Positions 1-6,267 of a DNA stretch of 8,258 nt are shown piece by piece. The position numbers and the translations under genes were made by a program. This DNA is from Bacteroidales bacterium. GTDB taxonomy: Bacteria; Bacteroidota; Bacteroidia; Bacteroidales; DTU049. Each line of letters opens with the position of its first letter. The first letter of the stretch is position 1. The notes beneath the pieces were generated by a model. It searched no databases. It was not told where the DNA came from and saw nothing but the letters and a program-made list of their open reading frames with translations. Location of the stretch: NCBI GenBank assembly GCA_018432645.1, contig JAHDSP010000356.1:1-8258 (forward strand), given 5' to 3'.

Positions 1-204
1 ACCTTTTTGCTTGCCATTTTTTACAATATCATTGCTATGACAGTTTGGACATAGTGGAGGAGTACTTTGAATTTTTAGACCTTGGTAATCTACTGCGTCA
101 GCTTCTTTCTCTAGCAGGAAATCGTAGAGATCATCGAAGAAGGCTTTAGAGTCTTCCTTACTCATAGCCAGATGTTTATCAATGTTATCAACTAAAGTCT
201 TCAT
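1..204 (-). CDS. IS1595-like transposase, N-terminal part, cut by window edge
   Basis: The reading frame starts at the ATG at 204-202 and stays open for exactly 68 codons to the window edge, so the C-terminal part is not visible. Residues 1-50 are a charged, helix-like leader. Residues 52-55 are CPNC, followed by HSNDIVKNGKQKG, which fits the first half of the zinc ribbon at the N-terminus of IS1595-family transposases (CPxC...KNGK...G, then a second CxxC expected off the window). Such proteins bind the element ends and move the IS by DDE-type chemistry. G+C is about 38% over 1-180 by hand count, higher than in most of the window, which fits a recently arrived element. A TATATTTG element lies 17 bases before the ATG. 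Whether the copy is intact cannot be told here. An IS1-type InsA is less likely because its CxxC lies much nearer the N-terminus. Confidence 0.7.
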   Translation of the reverse strand, partial: MKTLVDNIDKHLAMSKEDSKAFFDDLYDFLLEKEADAVDYQGLKIQSTPPLCPNCHSNDIVKNGKQKG

Positions 205-221
205 AAATACTATTTTTTTGG

Positions 222-229
222 CAAATATA
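222..229 (-). promoter_or_regulatory. Possible -7 element (TATATTTG) for the transposase
   Basis: On the minus strand the sequence reads TATATTTG, a full match to the Bacteroidota -7 consensus TAnnTTTG, 17 bases before the transposase ATG at 204. No clear TTG or TTTG -33 element is visible at the usual distance upstream, so this is a weak call in an AT-rich region where chance matches are expected. Confidence 0.3.
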
Positions 230-244
230 CATAATAATTTTAAT

Positions 245-260
245 ATGATATTAATATCAT
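245..260. repeat. Perfect 16-bp palindrome between divergent genes
   Basis: ATGATATTAATATCAT is identical to its reverse complement. It lies in the 126-base gap between the divergent transposase and thiamine-binding-like genes. It could be an operator for a dimeric regulator or part of an element end, or a chance product of the very AT-rich sequence. The flanking bases do not extend the symmetry. Confidence 0.35.
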
Positions 261-313
261 TAACTATTTTAAACATTTTAAAAAATTAAATTTTCCAATT
301 ACCTGTTTTTTTT

Positions 314-321
314 TAACTTTG
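314..321 (+). promoter_or_regulatory. Possible -7 element (TAACTTTG) of the vitamin-uptake pair
   Basis: TAACTTTG matches the Bacteroidota -7 consensus TAnnTTTG and ends 9 bases before the ATG at 331. If it is real, the transcript would begin within a few bases of the start codon, leaving almost no leader. No good TTG -33 box is seen about 20 bases upstream; the region there reads TTTTCC. There is no room for a TPP riboswitch after this point and no CTGAGA-like core before it. Confidence 0.35.
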
Positions 322-330
322 TGAAAAAAA

Positions 331-594
331 ATGAAAACTTCTGTCGAAATTAGTTATTATCCCCTATCTAACAATTATTTAGTCATTATAGAAAATTTCT
401 TAAGGGCTCTTCGTTCTTATGAACAAATCAAAATCATTACCAATGGCATGAGTACTCAAATTTTTGGTGAATATGATATTGTAATGAATATTTTAACCAA
501 AGAAATTAAAAATGCTTTTTCTAATCCTGATTCTCTTTTTGTAATAAAAATCGCTAATGCTTGTTTAGATAGTTATACTCCTCCTATTGATTAA
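331..594 (+). CDS. Small YkoF/MTH1187-like putative thiamine-binding protein
   Basis: This 87-residue protein resembles the thiamine-binding YkoF/MTH1187 (DUF77-type) ferredoxin-like families. The visible marks are EISYYPL (residues 6-12) as the first strand, NGMSTQIFGEYD (38-49), which corresponds to the conserved G-T-x-I-x-G-E/D turn, and a closing strand FVIKIANACLD (70-80). No signal peptide or membrane segment is seen, so it should be cytoplasmic. The ATG at 331 is the only usable start, because an in-frame TGA lies at 322-324. The PnuC-type transporter gene begins 14 bases after its stop, so the two are very likely cotranscribed. Family knowledge says such proteins bind thiamine or its hydroxymethylpyrimidine moiety. 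That this one buffers or delivers the vitamin carried by its neighbour is inference. The fold assignment is by motif only, without an alignment. Confidence 0.65.
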   Translation: MKTSVEISYYPLSNNYLVIIENFLRALRSYEQIKIITNGMSTQIFGEYDIVMNILTKEIKNAFSNPDSLFVIKIANACLDSYTPPID

Positions 595-608
595 ATTTAA
601 AATTAATT

Positions 609-1205
609 TTGTTAAATTACATTTGCTTGCATTGGATTGAGATAATAGCAGCTTCTCTTGGTATTATTGCTATTTATTTCCAAATTAAAGTAAAACCATT
701 CTATTGGGTTATCAGTTTATTAGTTTCTTCTATGTATATTATAATCTATTTTTTAGCTAAATTATATGCTGACATGAGCATGCAATTTTATTATGTGGGC
801 ATGTCTATTTACGGATTATATGTTTGGCTTTCAGGGAATAATAATAGTGATAAAAAAACAATTCCCATTAGCAAAATAAAAGATTTAAAATCTTGGCTAT
901 TAATCGCTTTGATTTCTGCTTTGTCATTTTTTATAATTGGATACATTCTTAAAAAATTTACAGATAGTAATGTCCCCTGGTGGGATTCTTTCACTACTTC
1001 CTTAAGTTTCGTAGCTACTTGGATGCTTGCTAGAAAAAAAATAGAAAATTGGCTTATTTGGATTGTCGTGGATGCTACCAGTGTGGTTCTATATATTTAC
1101 AAACAATTATATCCTACTACTATATTATTTATTATACTTACATTGTTAGCAATTGTAGGATATTTTCAATGGAATCGTGAATTGAGAATTTTAGAAAATA
1201 GTTGA
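609..1205 (+). CDS. pnuC: PnuC/PnuT-family vitamin transporter (nicotinamide riboside or thiamine)
   Basis: This 198-residue inner-membrane protein of the PnuC family has about seven hydrophobic segments. Family members move an unphosphorylated vitamin by facilitated diffusion, and a cytoplasmic kinase then traps it. Visible marks are YADMSMQFYYVGMSIYGLYVW (about 53-73), WWDSFTTSLSFVATWMLARK (124-143), and ENWLIWIVVD (146-155) followed by a TM segment ending AIVGYFQW. The length is near the family's usual 190-240. The start is a TTG at 609; upstream in frame there is a stop at 588-590 and only a possible ATT, and the TTG start gives the normal N-terminus. It follows the thiamine-binding-like gene by 14 bases and ends before a shared terminator. 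The family includes PnuC (nicotinamide riboside), PnuT (thiamine) and PnuX (riboflavin). The neighbour argues for PnuT. D155 lies where E. coli PnuC, as I recall it, has Asn. Substrate is therefore unproven. Confidence 0.85.
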   Translation: MLNYICLHWIEIIAASLGIIAIYFQIKVKPFYWVISLLVSSMYIIIYFLAKLYADMSMQFYYVGMSIYGLYVWLSGNNNSDKKTIPISKIKDLKSWLLIALISALSFFIIGYILKKFTDSNVPWWDSFTTSLSFVATWMLARKKIENWLIWIVVDATSVVLYIYKQLYPTTILFIILTLLAIVGYFQWNRELRILENS

Positions 1206-1332
1206 ATGATTAATATATAATTAATGATGAAAACTATCTATTGCAATATACGTTTTATTAATAAAAAAAATTTTTGATATTTTAATTTTATCTTATTTTC
1301 AACTTAGTAATTTATAAGTTATTATAAAAATT

Positions 1333-1369
1333 AAAAAGGGGCTAATAAATATTTTATCAGCCCTTTTTT
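1333..1369. terminator. Bidirectional intrinsic terminator between convergent genes
   Basis: The left arm 1333-1348 (AAAAAGGGGCTAATAA) pairs with the right arm 1354-1369 (TTATCAGCCCTTTTTT). There is a GC-rich core GGGCT/AGCCC, one G-T pair, one A/C mismatch and a tiny loop. The arm ends are A-runs on one side and T-runs on the other, so the hairpin is followed by a U-tract on either strand. It sits between the pnuC stop (1205, plus) and the POT transporter stop (1389, minus) and probably ends both transcripts. The rest of 1206-1388 is AT-rich, with no other feature I can support. Confidence 0.85.
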
Positions 1370-1388
1370 AATTAAATTTTTATAATTA

Positions 1389-3203
1389 TTAGTTTGTTGC
1401 TTTTTCTAATCTTTTCATTAAAGAAAAAATCAAAAGTCCAGAAAGTGCACATACACTTACAAATATTAACCATAATTGCCATAGTTCCACTCTTTCCCAA
1501 AAATAAGTACCAAGGAATAAAAGTTTATTGCCAACGGCTGTAGTTAATAACCAACCACCTTGCATTAAACCTTGGAATCTCTTAGGTGCCACTTTTGATA
1601 CGAATGATAAGCCCATAGGACTTAAGAATAATTCTGCTACAGTCAATGTCAAGTATGTAGAAATTAACCAATATGGAGAAACTCTATTGTAATCAGTAAT
1701 GCCTGATTGTGCTATATCACTTGGAGATGTTAAATTTGTTGAAGCGAATATCATAATGATATAGCCCAAAGCTGCTAAAAACATTCCCATACCAATTTTT
1801 CTAGGAGTAGAAGGTTCTTTCCCTTTACTTCTTAACCAACTAAATAAACCATTTATAGGAAATGTTAATGCCACTATGAATAATGGATTAAAAGATTGGA
1901 AAAGTTCTGGAGCTATAGGTATCATTTTGCCAGCATTCAATTGATAAAAATAATAAGTTAAGTAACCAAAACCAATGAAAAATACTGCTGCAATTACTTT
2001 ATTGAGTAATTTTTTTGAGGTAAATATCATTACTATACCAGAAATAGCTAAAATTATTGAAAATAGCGATTTCAAATCAAAGAATAATGCTGTGAAAGCC
2101 CCTACTTCTTTAAAAACATAATCACGTGCAAAAAGTGTAAGTGTTAATCCATTCTGATGGAAAGACATCCAGAAAAATATTACTACAAAAAATACTAATA
2201 CTAAAGAAGTGATTTTTGGTTTTTCTACTGCGGTAGCCGATAAGATTATATATGTAATGAAACCACCAAACAATGCAACTGCGAAACCTATATCAACGTT
2301 GCCCAATGCAAACCAAAATATTCCTAATAATACTACAAAAGATATGATAGCATAAATTAAATTTTTAATAGGAAATGAAGCTGCTGGAGTAGGTTCTTTG
2401 TGTTCTTGAGCTTCTTTTGCTTTTTGCTCTTTTTGAATTTTCCTAGCATCTGGTAAGCTTTTTTGATAAAATAGAAAGACTAATAATGAAACTATCATAG
2501 CTAATGCAGCTATTCCAAAAGCATAATTATAACCTCTAGAAAACACATCTATATACTGATGTGCAAAAGCAGATAAATCTGTGACTGGAGCACTAGATAC
2601 ATTATTTGCAAGATCTTGGAATTTTGCTACATCTAAAGTTTGTCCATCTATGTATGCATGGCACATGGAGGGTAGTGAAGCATCATGTACAAAACCATTG
2701 ATTTTCAAAAACCAATTTCTCATACCTGTAGCAGCAAAAGGTGCAAAGAAAGCACCAATATTTATTCCCATATAAAATAGTAAATAACCAGTATCTCGTA
2801 GAGGTTCATACTTTGGATCATCATATAGCTGACCAACAATAGCTTGTAAATTGCCTTTAAATAGACCATTACCAAGAGCTATTACCATTAAACCAGTAAT
2901 TGCTATTGCTAGTGTAGTACCAGGTATAGCCATCATTGCATAACCTAATAACATAACAATGAGACCTAATAAAACTACTAATTTGTAACGTTTAGTAGAG
3001 TCTGCTATTATACCGCCTACTAATGCTAAAGCATAAATAGCAAAATAGAACCAGCTATAAATACTTCCTGCGCTCTCAGCAGATAAGCCAAATTTAGCTT
3101 GTAAAAATAAAACTAAAATGGCCATCATTGTATAAAAGCCAAATCGCTCTCCCATATTAGAGAAAAAAGCGATTACTAAACCTTTTGGATGATTTTTAAA
3201 CAT
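1389..3203 (-). CDS. POT/PTR-family proton-coupled peptide transporter
   Basis: This 604-residue inner-membrane protein of the POT (PTR2) branch of the MFS imports di- and tripeptides with protons. The N-terminus carries the family motif as NMGERFGFY (16-24), FYMGINIGAFFAPF lies at 143-156, and TVAELFLSPMGLSFVSKV (521-538) is the conserved C-terminal segment with E524. A loop of about 60 residues (162-224) and a charged, Gln/Lys/Glu-rich cytoplasmic linker (252-272) make it longer than the usual 450-500; this size is seen in Bacteroidota POT proteins. The first Glu of the ExxER proton-coupling motif is Asn16. The ATG at 3203 places the conserved FKNHPKGL at the very N-terminus. It lies 22 bases after lpxC-fabZ on the same strand and ends at the shared terminator, so it is probably the last gene of the transcript. 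Peptide specificity is inferred from family only. Confidence 0.9.
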   Translation of the reverse strand: MFKNHPKGLVIAFFSNMGERFGFYTMMAILVLFLQAKFGLSAESAGSIYSWFYFAIYALALVGGIIADSTKRYKLVVLLGLIVMLLGYAMMAIPGTTLAIAITGLMVIALGNGLFKGNLQAIVGQLYDDPKYEPLRDTGYLLFYMGINIGAFFAPFAATGMRNWFLKINGFVHDASLPSMCHAYIDGQTLDVAKFQDLANNVSSAPVTDLSAFAHQYIDVFSRGYNYAFGIAALAMIVSLLVFLFYQKSLPDARKIQKEQKAKEAQEHKEPTPAASFPIKNLIYAIISFVVLLGIFWFALGNVDIGFAVALFGGFITYIILSATAVEKPKITSLVLVFFVVIFFWMSFHQNGLTLTLFARDYVFKEVGAFTALFFDLKSLFSIILAISGIVMIFTSKKLLNKVIAAVFFIGFGYLTYYFYQLNAGKMIPIAPELFQSFNPLFIVALTFPINGLFSWLRSKGKEPSTPRKIGMGMFLAALGYIIMIFASTNLTSPSDIAQSGITDYNRVSPYWLISTYLTLTVAELFLSPMGLSFVSKVAPKRFQGLMQGGWLLTTAVGNKLLFLGTYFWERVELWQLWLIFVSVCALSGLLIFSLMKRLEKATN

Positions 3204-3225
3204 ATATCTTGTTTTTTTGGTTTTT

Positions 3226-4632
3226 CTATAAATAAGGATTTTCCATTTTTACTATTTGTGCCATCATCTCAGCCTCTGTTACCACTCTTTCGCCTACATA
3301 TGCTTTGCCTTTCATATTTACTATTCCCCTTCTAATAGGTGAAGTTAATTCTAAATAAAATACTACTGTATCGCCAGGTACTACTTTATGTCTAAACTTC
3401 ACATCTTTGATAGAAAGAAAATAAGAAATATAATTCTCTGGATCAGGTAAATCAGATAATATTAGCATACCGCCTGTCTGAGCCATAGCTTCTACTAACA
3501 ATACTCCTGGCATTACAGCTTCTTTGGGGAAATGTCCTAAAAAGTGAGCTTCATTATAAGTAACATTTTTTACTCCAATAATATAATTTTCTCCTTTTTC
3601 TATTATTTTATCCACTAATAAAAATGGATAACGATGTGGCATGAAACGTTTTATTGCTTCTATGTCAAAAACAGGTTCTTTATTTAAATCTAAATGTGAT
3701 ACAGGCGTGCTTTTAGCTTCTTTTTTAATATGTTCTCTGATAAGTTTAGCAAACTCAACATTTGATCTATGTCCTGGCTTATTGGCAATCAAATGACCAT
3801 TAAATCTATAACCAACAAGAGCTAAATCTCCTACAACATCTAATAATTTATGTCTAGCAGGCTCATTAGCAAAATAAAAACCGGTATTATTTAGAATCCC
3901 TTTATCTATAATATTTACATTATGAATATTGAAATATTCTTTAAAATAATTTAATTTTTCGTCAGGTAAATCTTTATCTACTATCACTACACCACTATTC
4001 AGGTCTCCACCCTTAATGAGTCCATTTTGTATTAATTCTTCTATCTCTGATAAAAACACAAAAGTTCTAGAACGTGATATTTCTCGTTCGAAATCTTTCA
4101 TATCATTTAATACAGCATATTGCGGAGGCAACACATCCTTATTATAGTCTATCATTACAGTTAATTTATAAGTATCGTCAGGCATCAACCAATATTCTGA
4201 ATCTTTTTCTTTATCATAAAATGATATGCTCGATGTTATATTATAATATTTTCTTTCTGCATTTTGCTCTATTATCTCCGATTGTTTTTTGATAGCATCA
4301 ATAAAACTATATGAATTACCTTCTAGTATAGGTACTTCTTCATTATCCATTTCTATCAACACATTATCTAGATCTAGAGCCATCAGAGCAGCTAACAAAT
4401 GTTCTACCGTACGGATAGTAACACCATTATTAGTGAGAGTAGTGCCACGTAAAGTATCTAAAGCATAATCTGCTAATGCTTTTATTGTATTATTATTTTC
4501 TATATCTACCCTTTTAAAAACTATACCACTATTTTCTGTATTAGGCTTAAGTGTTAAATGTACATTTTTACCAATATGGACACCTTTACCCTCTATAGTA
4601 ACTTCATTTTTTAGGGTTTTTTGTTTTATCAT
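3226..4632 (-). CDS. lpxC-fabZ: Bifunctional UDP-3-O-acyl-GlcNAc deacetylase / 3-hydroxyacyl-ACP dehydratase
   Basis: This is a fusion of 468 residues. Residues 1-305 are LpxC, the zinc enzyme that removes acetate from UDP-3-O-acyl-N-acetylglucosamine, the committed step of lipid A synthesis. Residues 315-468 are FabZ, which dehydrates 3-hydroxyacyl-ACP in fatty-acid elongation. In LpxC the zinc ligands H78 (TVEHLLAAL), H261 and D265 (HKLLD) are present, as are E77 and H288 (KPGHRSN). In FabZ the catalytic pair is H367 (GHFP) and E381 (VEAMAQ), with the usual 14-residue spacing, and [12 protein letters not shown] marks its start. Both halves look intact. The fusion is typical of Bacteroidota and could balance use of 3-hydroxyacyl-ACP between lipid A and phospholipids. 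The ATG at 4632 is the only start that keeps the conserved [17 protein letters not shown]. It overlaps lpxD by 29 bases, suggesting translational coupling. lpxA does not follow. Confidence 0.97.
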   Translation of the reverse strand: MIKQKTLKNEVTIEGKGVHIGKNVHLTLKPNTENSGIVFKRVDIENNNTIKALADYALDTLRGTTLTNNGVTIRTVEHLLAALMALDLDNVLIEMDNEEVPILEGNSYSFIDAIKKQSEIIEQNAERKYYNITSSISFYDKEKDSEYWLMPDDTYKLTVMIDYNKDVLPPQYAVLNDMKDFEREISRSRTFVFLSEIEELIQNGLIKGGDLNSGVVIVDKDLPDEKLNYFKEYFNIHNVNIIDKGILNNTGFYFANEPARHKLLDVVGDLALVGYRFNGHLIANKPGHRSNVEFAKLIREHIKKEAKSTPVSHLDLNKEPVFDIEAIKRFMPHRYPFLLVDKIIEKGENYIIGVKNVTYNEAHFLGHFPKEAVMPGVLLVEAMAQTGGMLILSDLPDPENYISYFLSIKDVKFRHKVVPGDTVVFYLELTSPIRRGIVNMKGKAYVGERVVTEAEMMAQIVKMENPYL

Positions 4633-5668
4633 TTTTATAATTATTTGTTATGAGTTTTTCTAAATTATAAACTTTATTTCTAAGTTCAGCTAATTCTTTA
4701 AAAGCAATAAAATTTCTTTTAAATAATTTAGCATCTATGGCAGGTGATCCCATTAACAGTTCATCATCACCCACATTATTAGCTATACCTGATTGGGCAG
4801 CTATTTGATTATTATTTTTTATGTTTATATGCCCAGCTACACCCACTTGACCGCCAAACAGATTATGATTACCGATTTTTGTAGAACCTGCTATACCGCA
4901 TTGTGCAGCCATTGCATTGTTTTCACCTAATTCTACATTATGTGCTATATGAATTAAATTGTCTAATTTAGTACCTTGCTTAATTAGTGTAGATCCCACA
5001 GTAGATTTATCTATTGTTACATTGGCTCCTATTTCTACATCGTTCTCTATTACTACATTACCAATTTGTGGTATTTTTTGAAAAGTATTATCGTTCATTG
5101 GTAAAAAGCCAAAGCCATCAGAGCCTATTACTGCACCAGAATGTATGATACAATTATCTCCTACCTTACAATCATCTAATATTACTACTTGTGGATATAT
5201 TAAACAATTTTTTCCAATGTGCACATTTTCACCTATATATACTTGCTCTCTTATAATAGTCTCATCACCTACTGTAGCATTATCATTTACAATACTATAG
5301 TGTCCTATAGATACTCCCTTGCCTATTTTAGCTTCTTTACTAATATATGCTAAATCTGATATTCCATTTTTTTTATTTTTTCTTTTTTCAGAATCTATAA
5401 AATTTAATAGTTTTAGAAAACAAAAATATGGATTTTCGACTCGAATAAGTGTAGTTTCTATATGCTCACTCAAAACTATATCTTTAGAAACTATCAAAGC
5501 CGTAGCTTTAGTATTATAAATAAATTTTTCGAATTTAGAATCAAAAATAAAAGCTATCTCACCATTTTGTGCATTTTCTATTCTATTAATATTATAAATC
5601 TCTAACGCCCCATCACCCTCTATCTCTCCATCAAGTAATTTTGCTAATTGATTAACTGATAGTTTCAT
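4604..5668 (-). CDS. lpxD: UDP-3-O-(3-hydroxyacyl)glucosamine N-acyltransferase
   Basis: This 354-residue cytoplasmic enzyme, close to the usual 340-350, transfers a 3-hydroxyacyl chain from acyl-ACP to the amine of UDP-3-O-acyl-glucosamine, the product of LpxC. Residues 1-100 form the uridine-binding N-terminal domain, starting [18 protein letters not shown]. About 105-305 is a left-handed beta-helix of hexapeptide repeats (such as [24 protein letters not shown]), and 315-340 is the C-terminal helix. The likely catalytic base is H243 in LIHIAHNV, with the conserved H280 in GVAGHI. The last residues are a Lys/Asn-rich tail ([13 protein letters not shown]) that covers the lpxC-fabZ start in another frame. 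The gene is 19 bases downstream of the DUF6580-like gene. The ATG at 5668 fits the family N-terminus; no Shine-Dalgarno sequence is seen. Confidence 0.97.
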   Translation of the reverse strand: MKLSVNQLAKLLDGEIEGDGALEIYNINRIENAQNGEIAFIFDSKFEKFIYNTKATALIVSKDIVLSEHIETTLIRVENPYFCFLKLLNFIDSEKRKNKKNGISDLAYISKEAKIGKGVSIGHYSIVNDNATVGDETIIREQVYIGENVHIGKNCLIYPQVVILDDCKVGDNCIIHSGAVIGSDGFGFLPMNDNTFQKIPQIGNVVIENDVEIGANVTIDKSTVGSTLIKQGTKLDNLIHIAHNVELGENNAMAAQCGIAGSTKIGNHNLFGGQVGVAGHINIKNNNQIAAQSGIANNVGDDELLMGSPAIDAKLFKRNFIAFKELAELRNKVYNLEKLITNNYKNDKTKNPKK

Positions 5669-5687
5669 ATGTAGTGAAAATTAAAAA

Positions 5688-6224
5688 TTAAACTTGTTTA
5701 TTTTGCATTTGAGCATTTGCTACTGGATTTATTATATAATGATAAATAGTAAATATGACAGCTGAAAATAATAAAGTGCCTACAACCTCATATCTGAAAA
5801 ATGGAATTGCCATAGTATAGCAATTTATCAATCCTTGCCAACTATAGGTGTACCAACCACCCAGCCATACACCAAAATTAGAAATTATAAAAAATGTAAC
5901 TGATGCTGTGAGAGAAGAGATAAATACATTAGAGACTTTAAGTTTTTTAATCATCTTAGCCCCTAATATTGCTATAATAACAAAACTCATATATGTAAAT
6001 ACCATAACAATAGGATCATATAATCCAATAATTAGATCGCTTATAAACAAAGTAATTATCGGAAAAGCTAGCGCCCATTTTTTATTTTTGAAAACATAAC
6101 CACTAAATAATGCCAAAGCTGCTACTGGCGTAAAATTGGGAATAAAATTAAAAAAACGATATGCTACTACTAATACTATTACTAAACACAATAATAAAAA
6201 ATGTAAAATATTACTTTTTCTCAT
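5688..6224 (-). CDS. DUF6580-like small membrane protein
   Basis: This 178-residue protein has five or six hydrophobic segments. The marks I associate with the DUF6580 family are NFTPVAALALFSGYVF (30-45), SDLIIGLYD (62-70), SNFGVWLGG (115-123) and GLINCYTMAIPFF (131-143). The overall look, a short polytopic protein with an AAxALF-type segment after the first helix, recalls the substrate-binding S components of ECF vitamin transporters, so an uptake role is possible; no ECF ATPase or T component is present here. The last ten or so residues (NAQMQNKQV) are polar. It lies 29 bases after the GT-C-like gene and 19 before lpxD, on the same strand. A promoter-like TAAGTTTG lies 10 bases before its ATG, so it may be the first gene of the lpx transcript. 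No function can be assigned, and a direct role in lipid A synthesis is not shown by the sequence. Confidence 0.8.
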   Translation of the reverse strand: MRKSNILHFLLLCLVIVLVVAYRFFNFIPNFTPVAALALFSGYVFKNKKWALAFPIITLFISDLIIGLYDPIVMVFTYMSFVIIAILGAKMIKKLKVSNVFISSLTASVTFFIISNFGVWLGGWYTYSWQGLINCYTMAIPFFRYEVVGTLLFSAVIFTIYHYIINPVANAQMQNKQV

Positions 6225-6234
6225 ATTTTTTTTG

Positions 6235-6267
6235 CAAACTTATAAAAAAATTTTTATTTATTAACAA
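6235..6267 (-). promoter_or_regulatory. Bacteroidota-type promoter before the DUF6580-lpxD-lpxC genes
   Basis: On the minus strand TAAGTTTG (6242-6235) matches the -7 consensus TAnnTTTG. A TTG (6267-6265) lies 22 bases further upstream, near the usual spacing for the -33 box. The -7 element ends 10 bases before the ATG at 6224, so transcription would start only a few bases from the start codon. This is the best-supported promoter in the window. It would let the lpx genes be expressed apart from the GT-C-like gene. Confidence 0.45.

Noticed and set aside
809..994. A 61-codon minus-strand reading frame inside pnuC
   Set aside because: It is fully contained in pnuC on the opposite strand, with no motif.
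1301..1320. Small hairpin AACTTA/TAAGTT as a terminator
   Set aside because: The six-base stem is AT-rich with an eight-base loop and no T-run; the strong hairpin at 1333-1369 explains termination.
2581..2775. A 64-codon plus-strand reading frame
   Set aside because: It is antisense to the long loop of the POT transporter and has no features of its own.
4074..4292. A 72-codon plus-strand reading frame
   Set aside because: It lies wholly inside lpxC-fabZ on the other strand and shows no family motif or plausible context; it is a shadow of an AT-rich gene.
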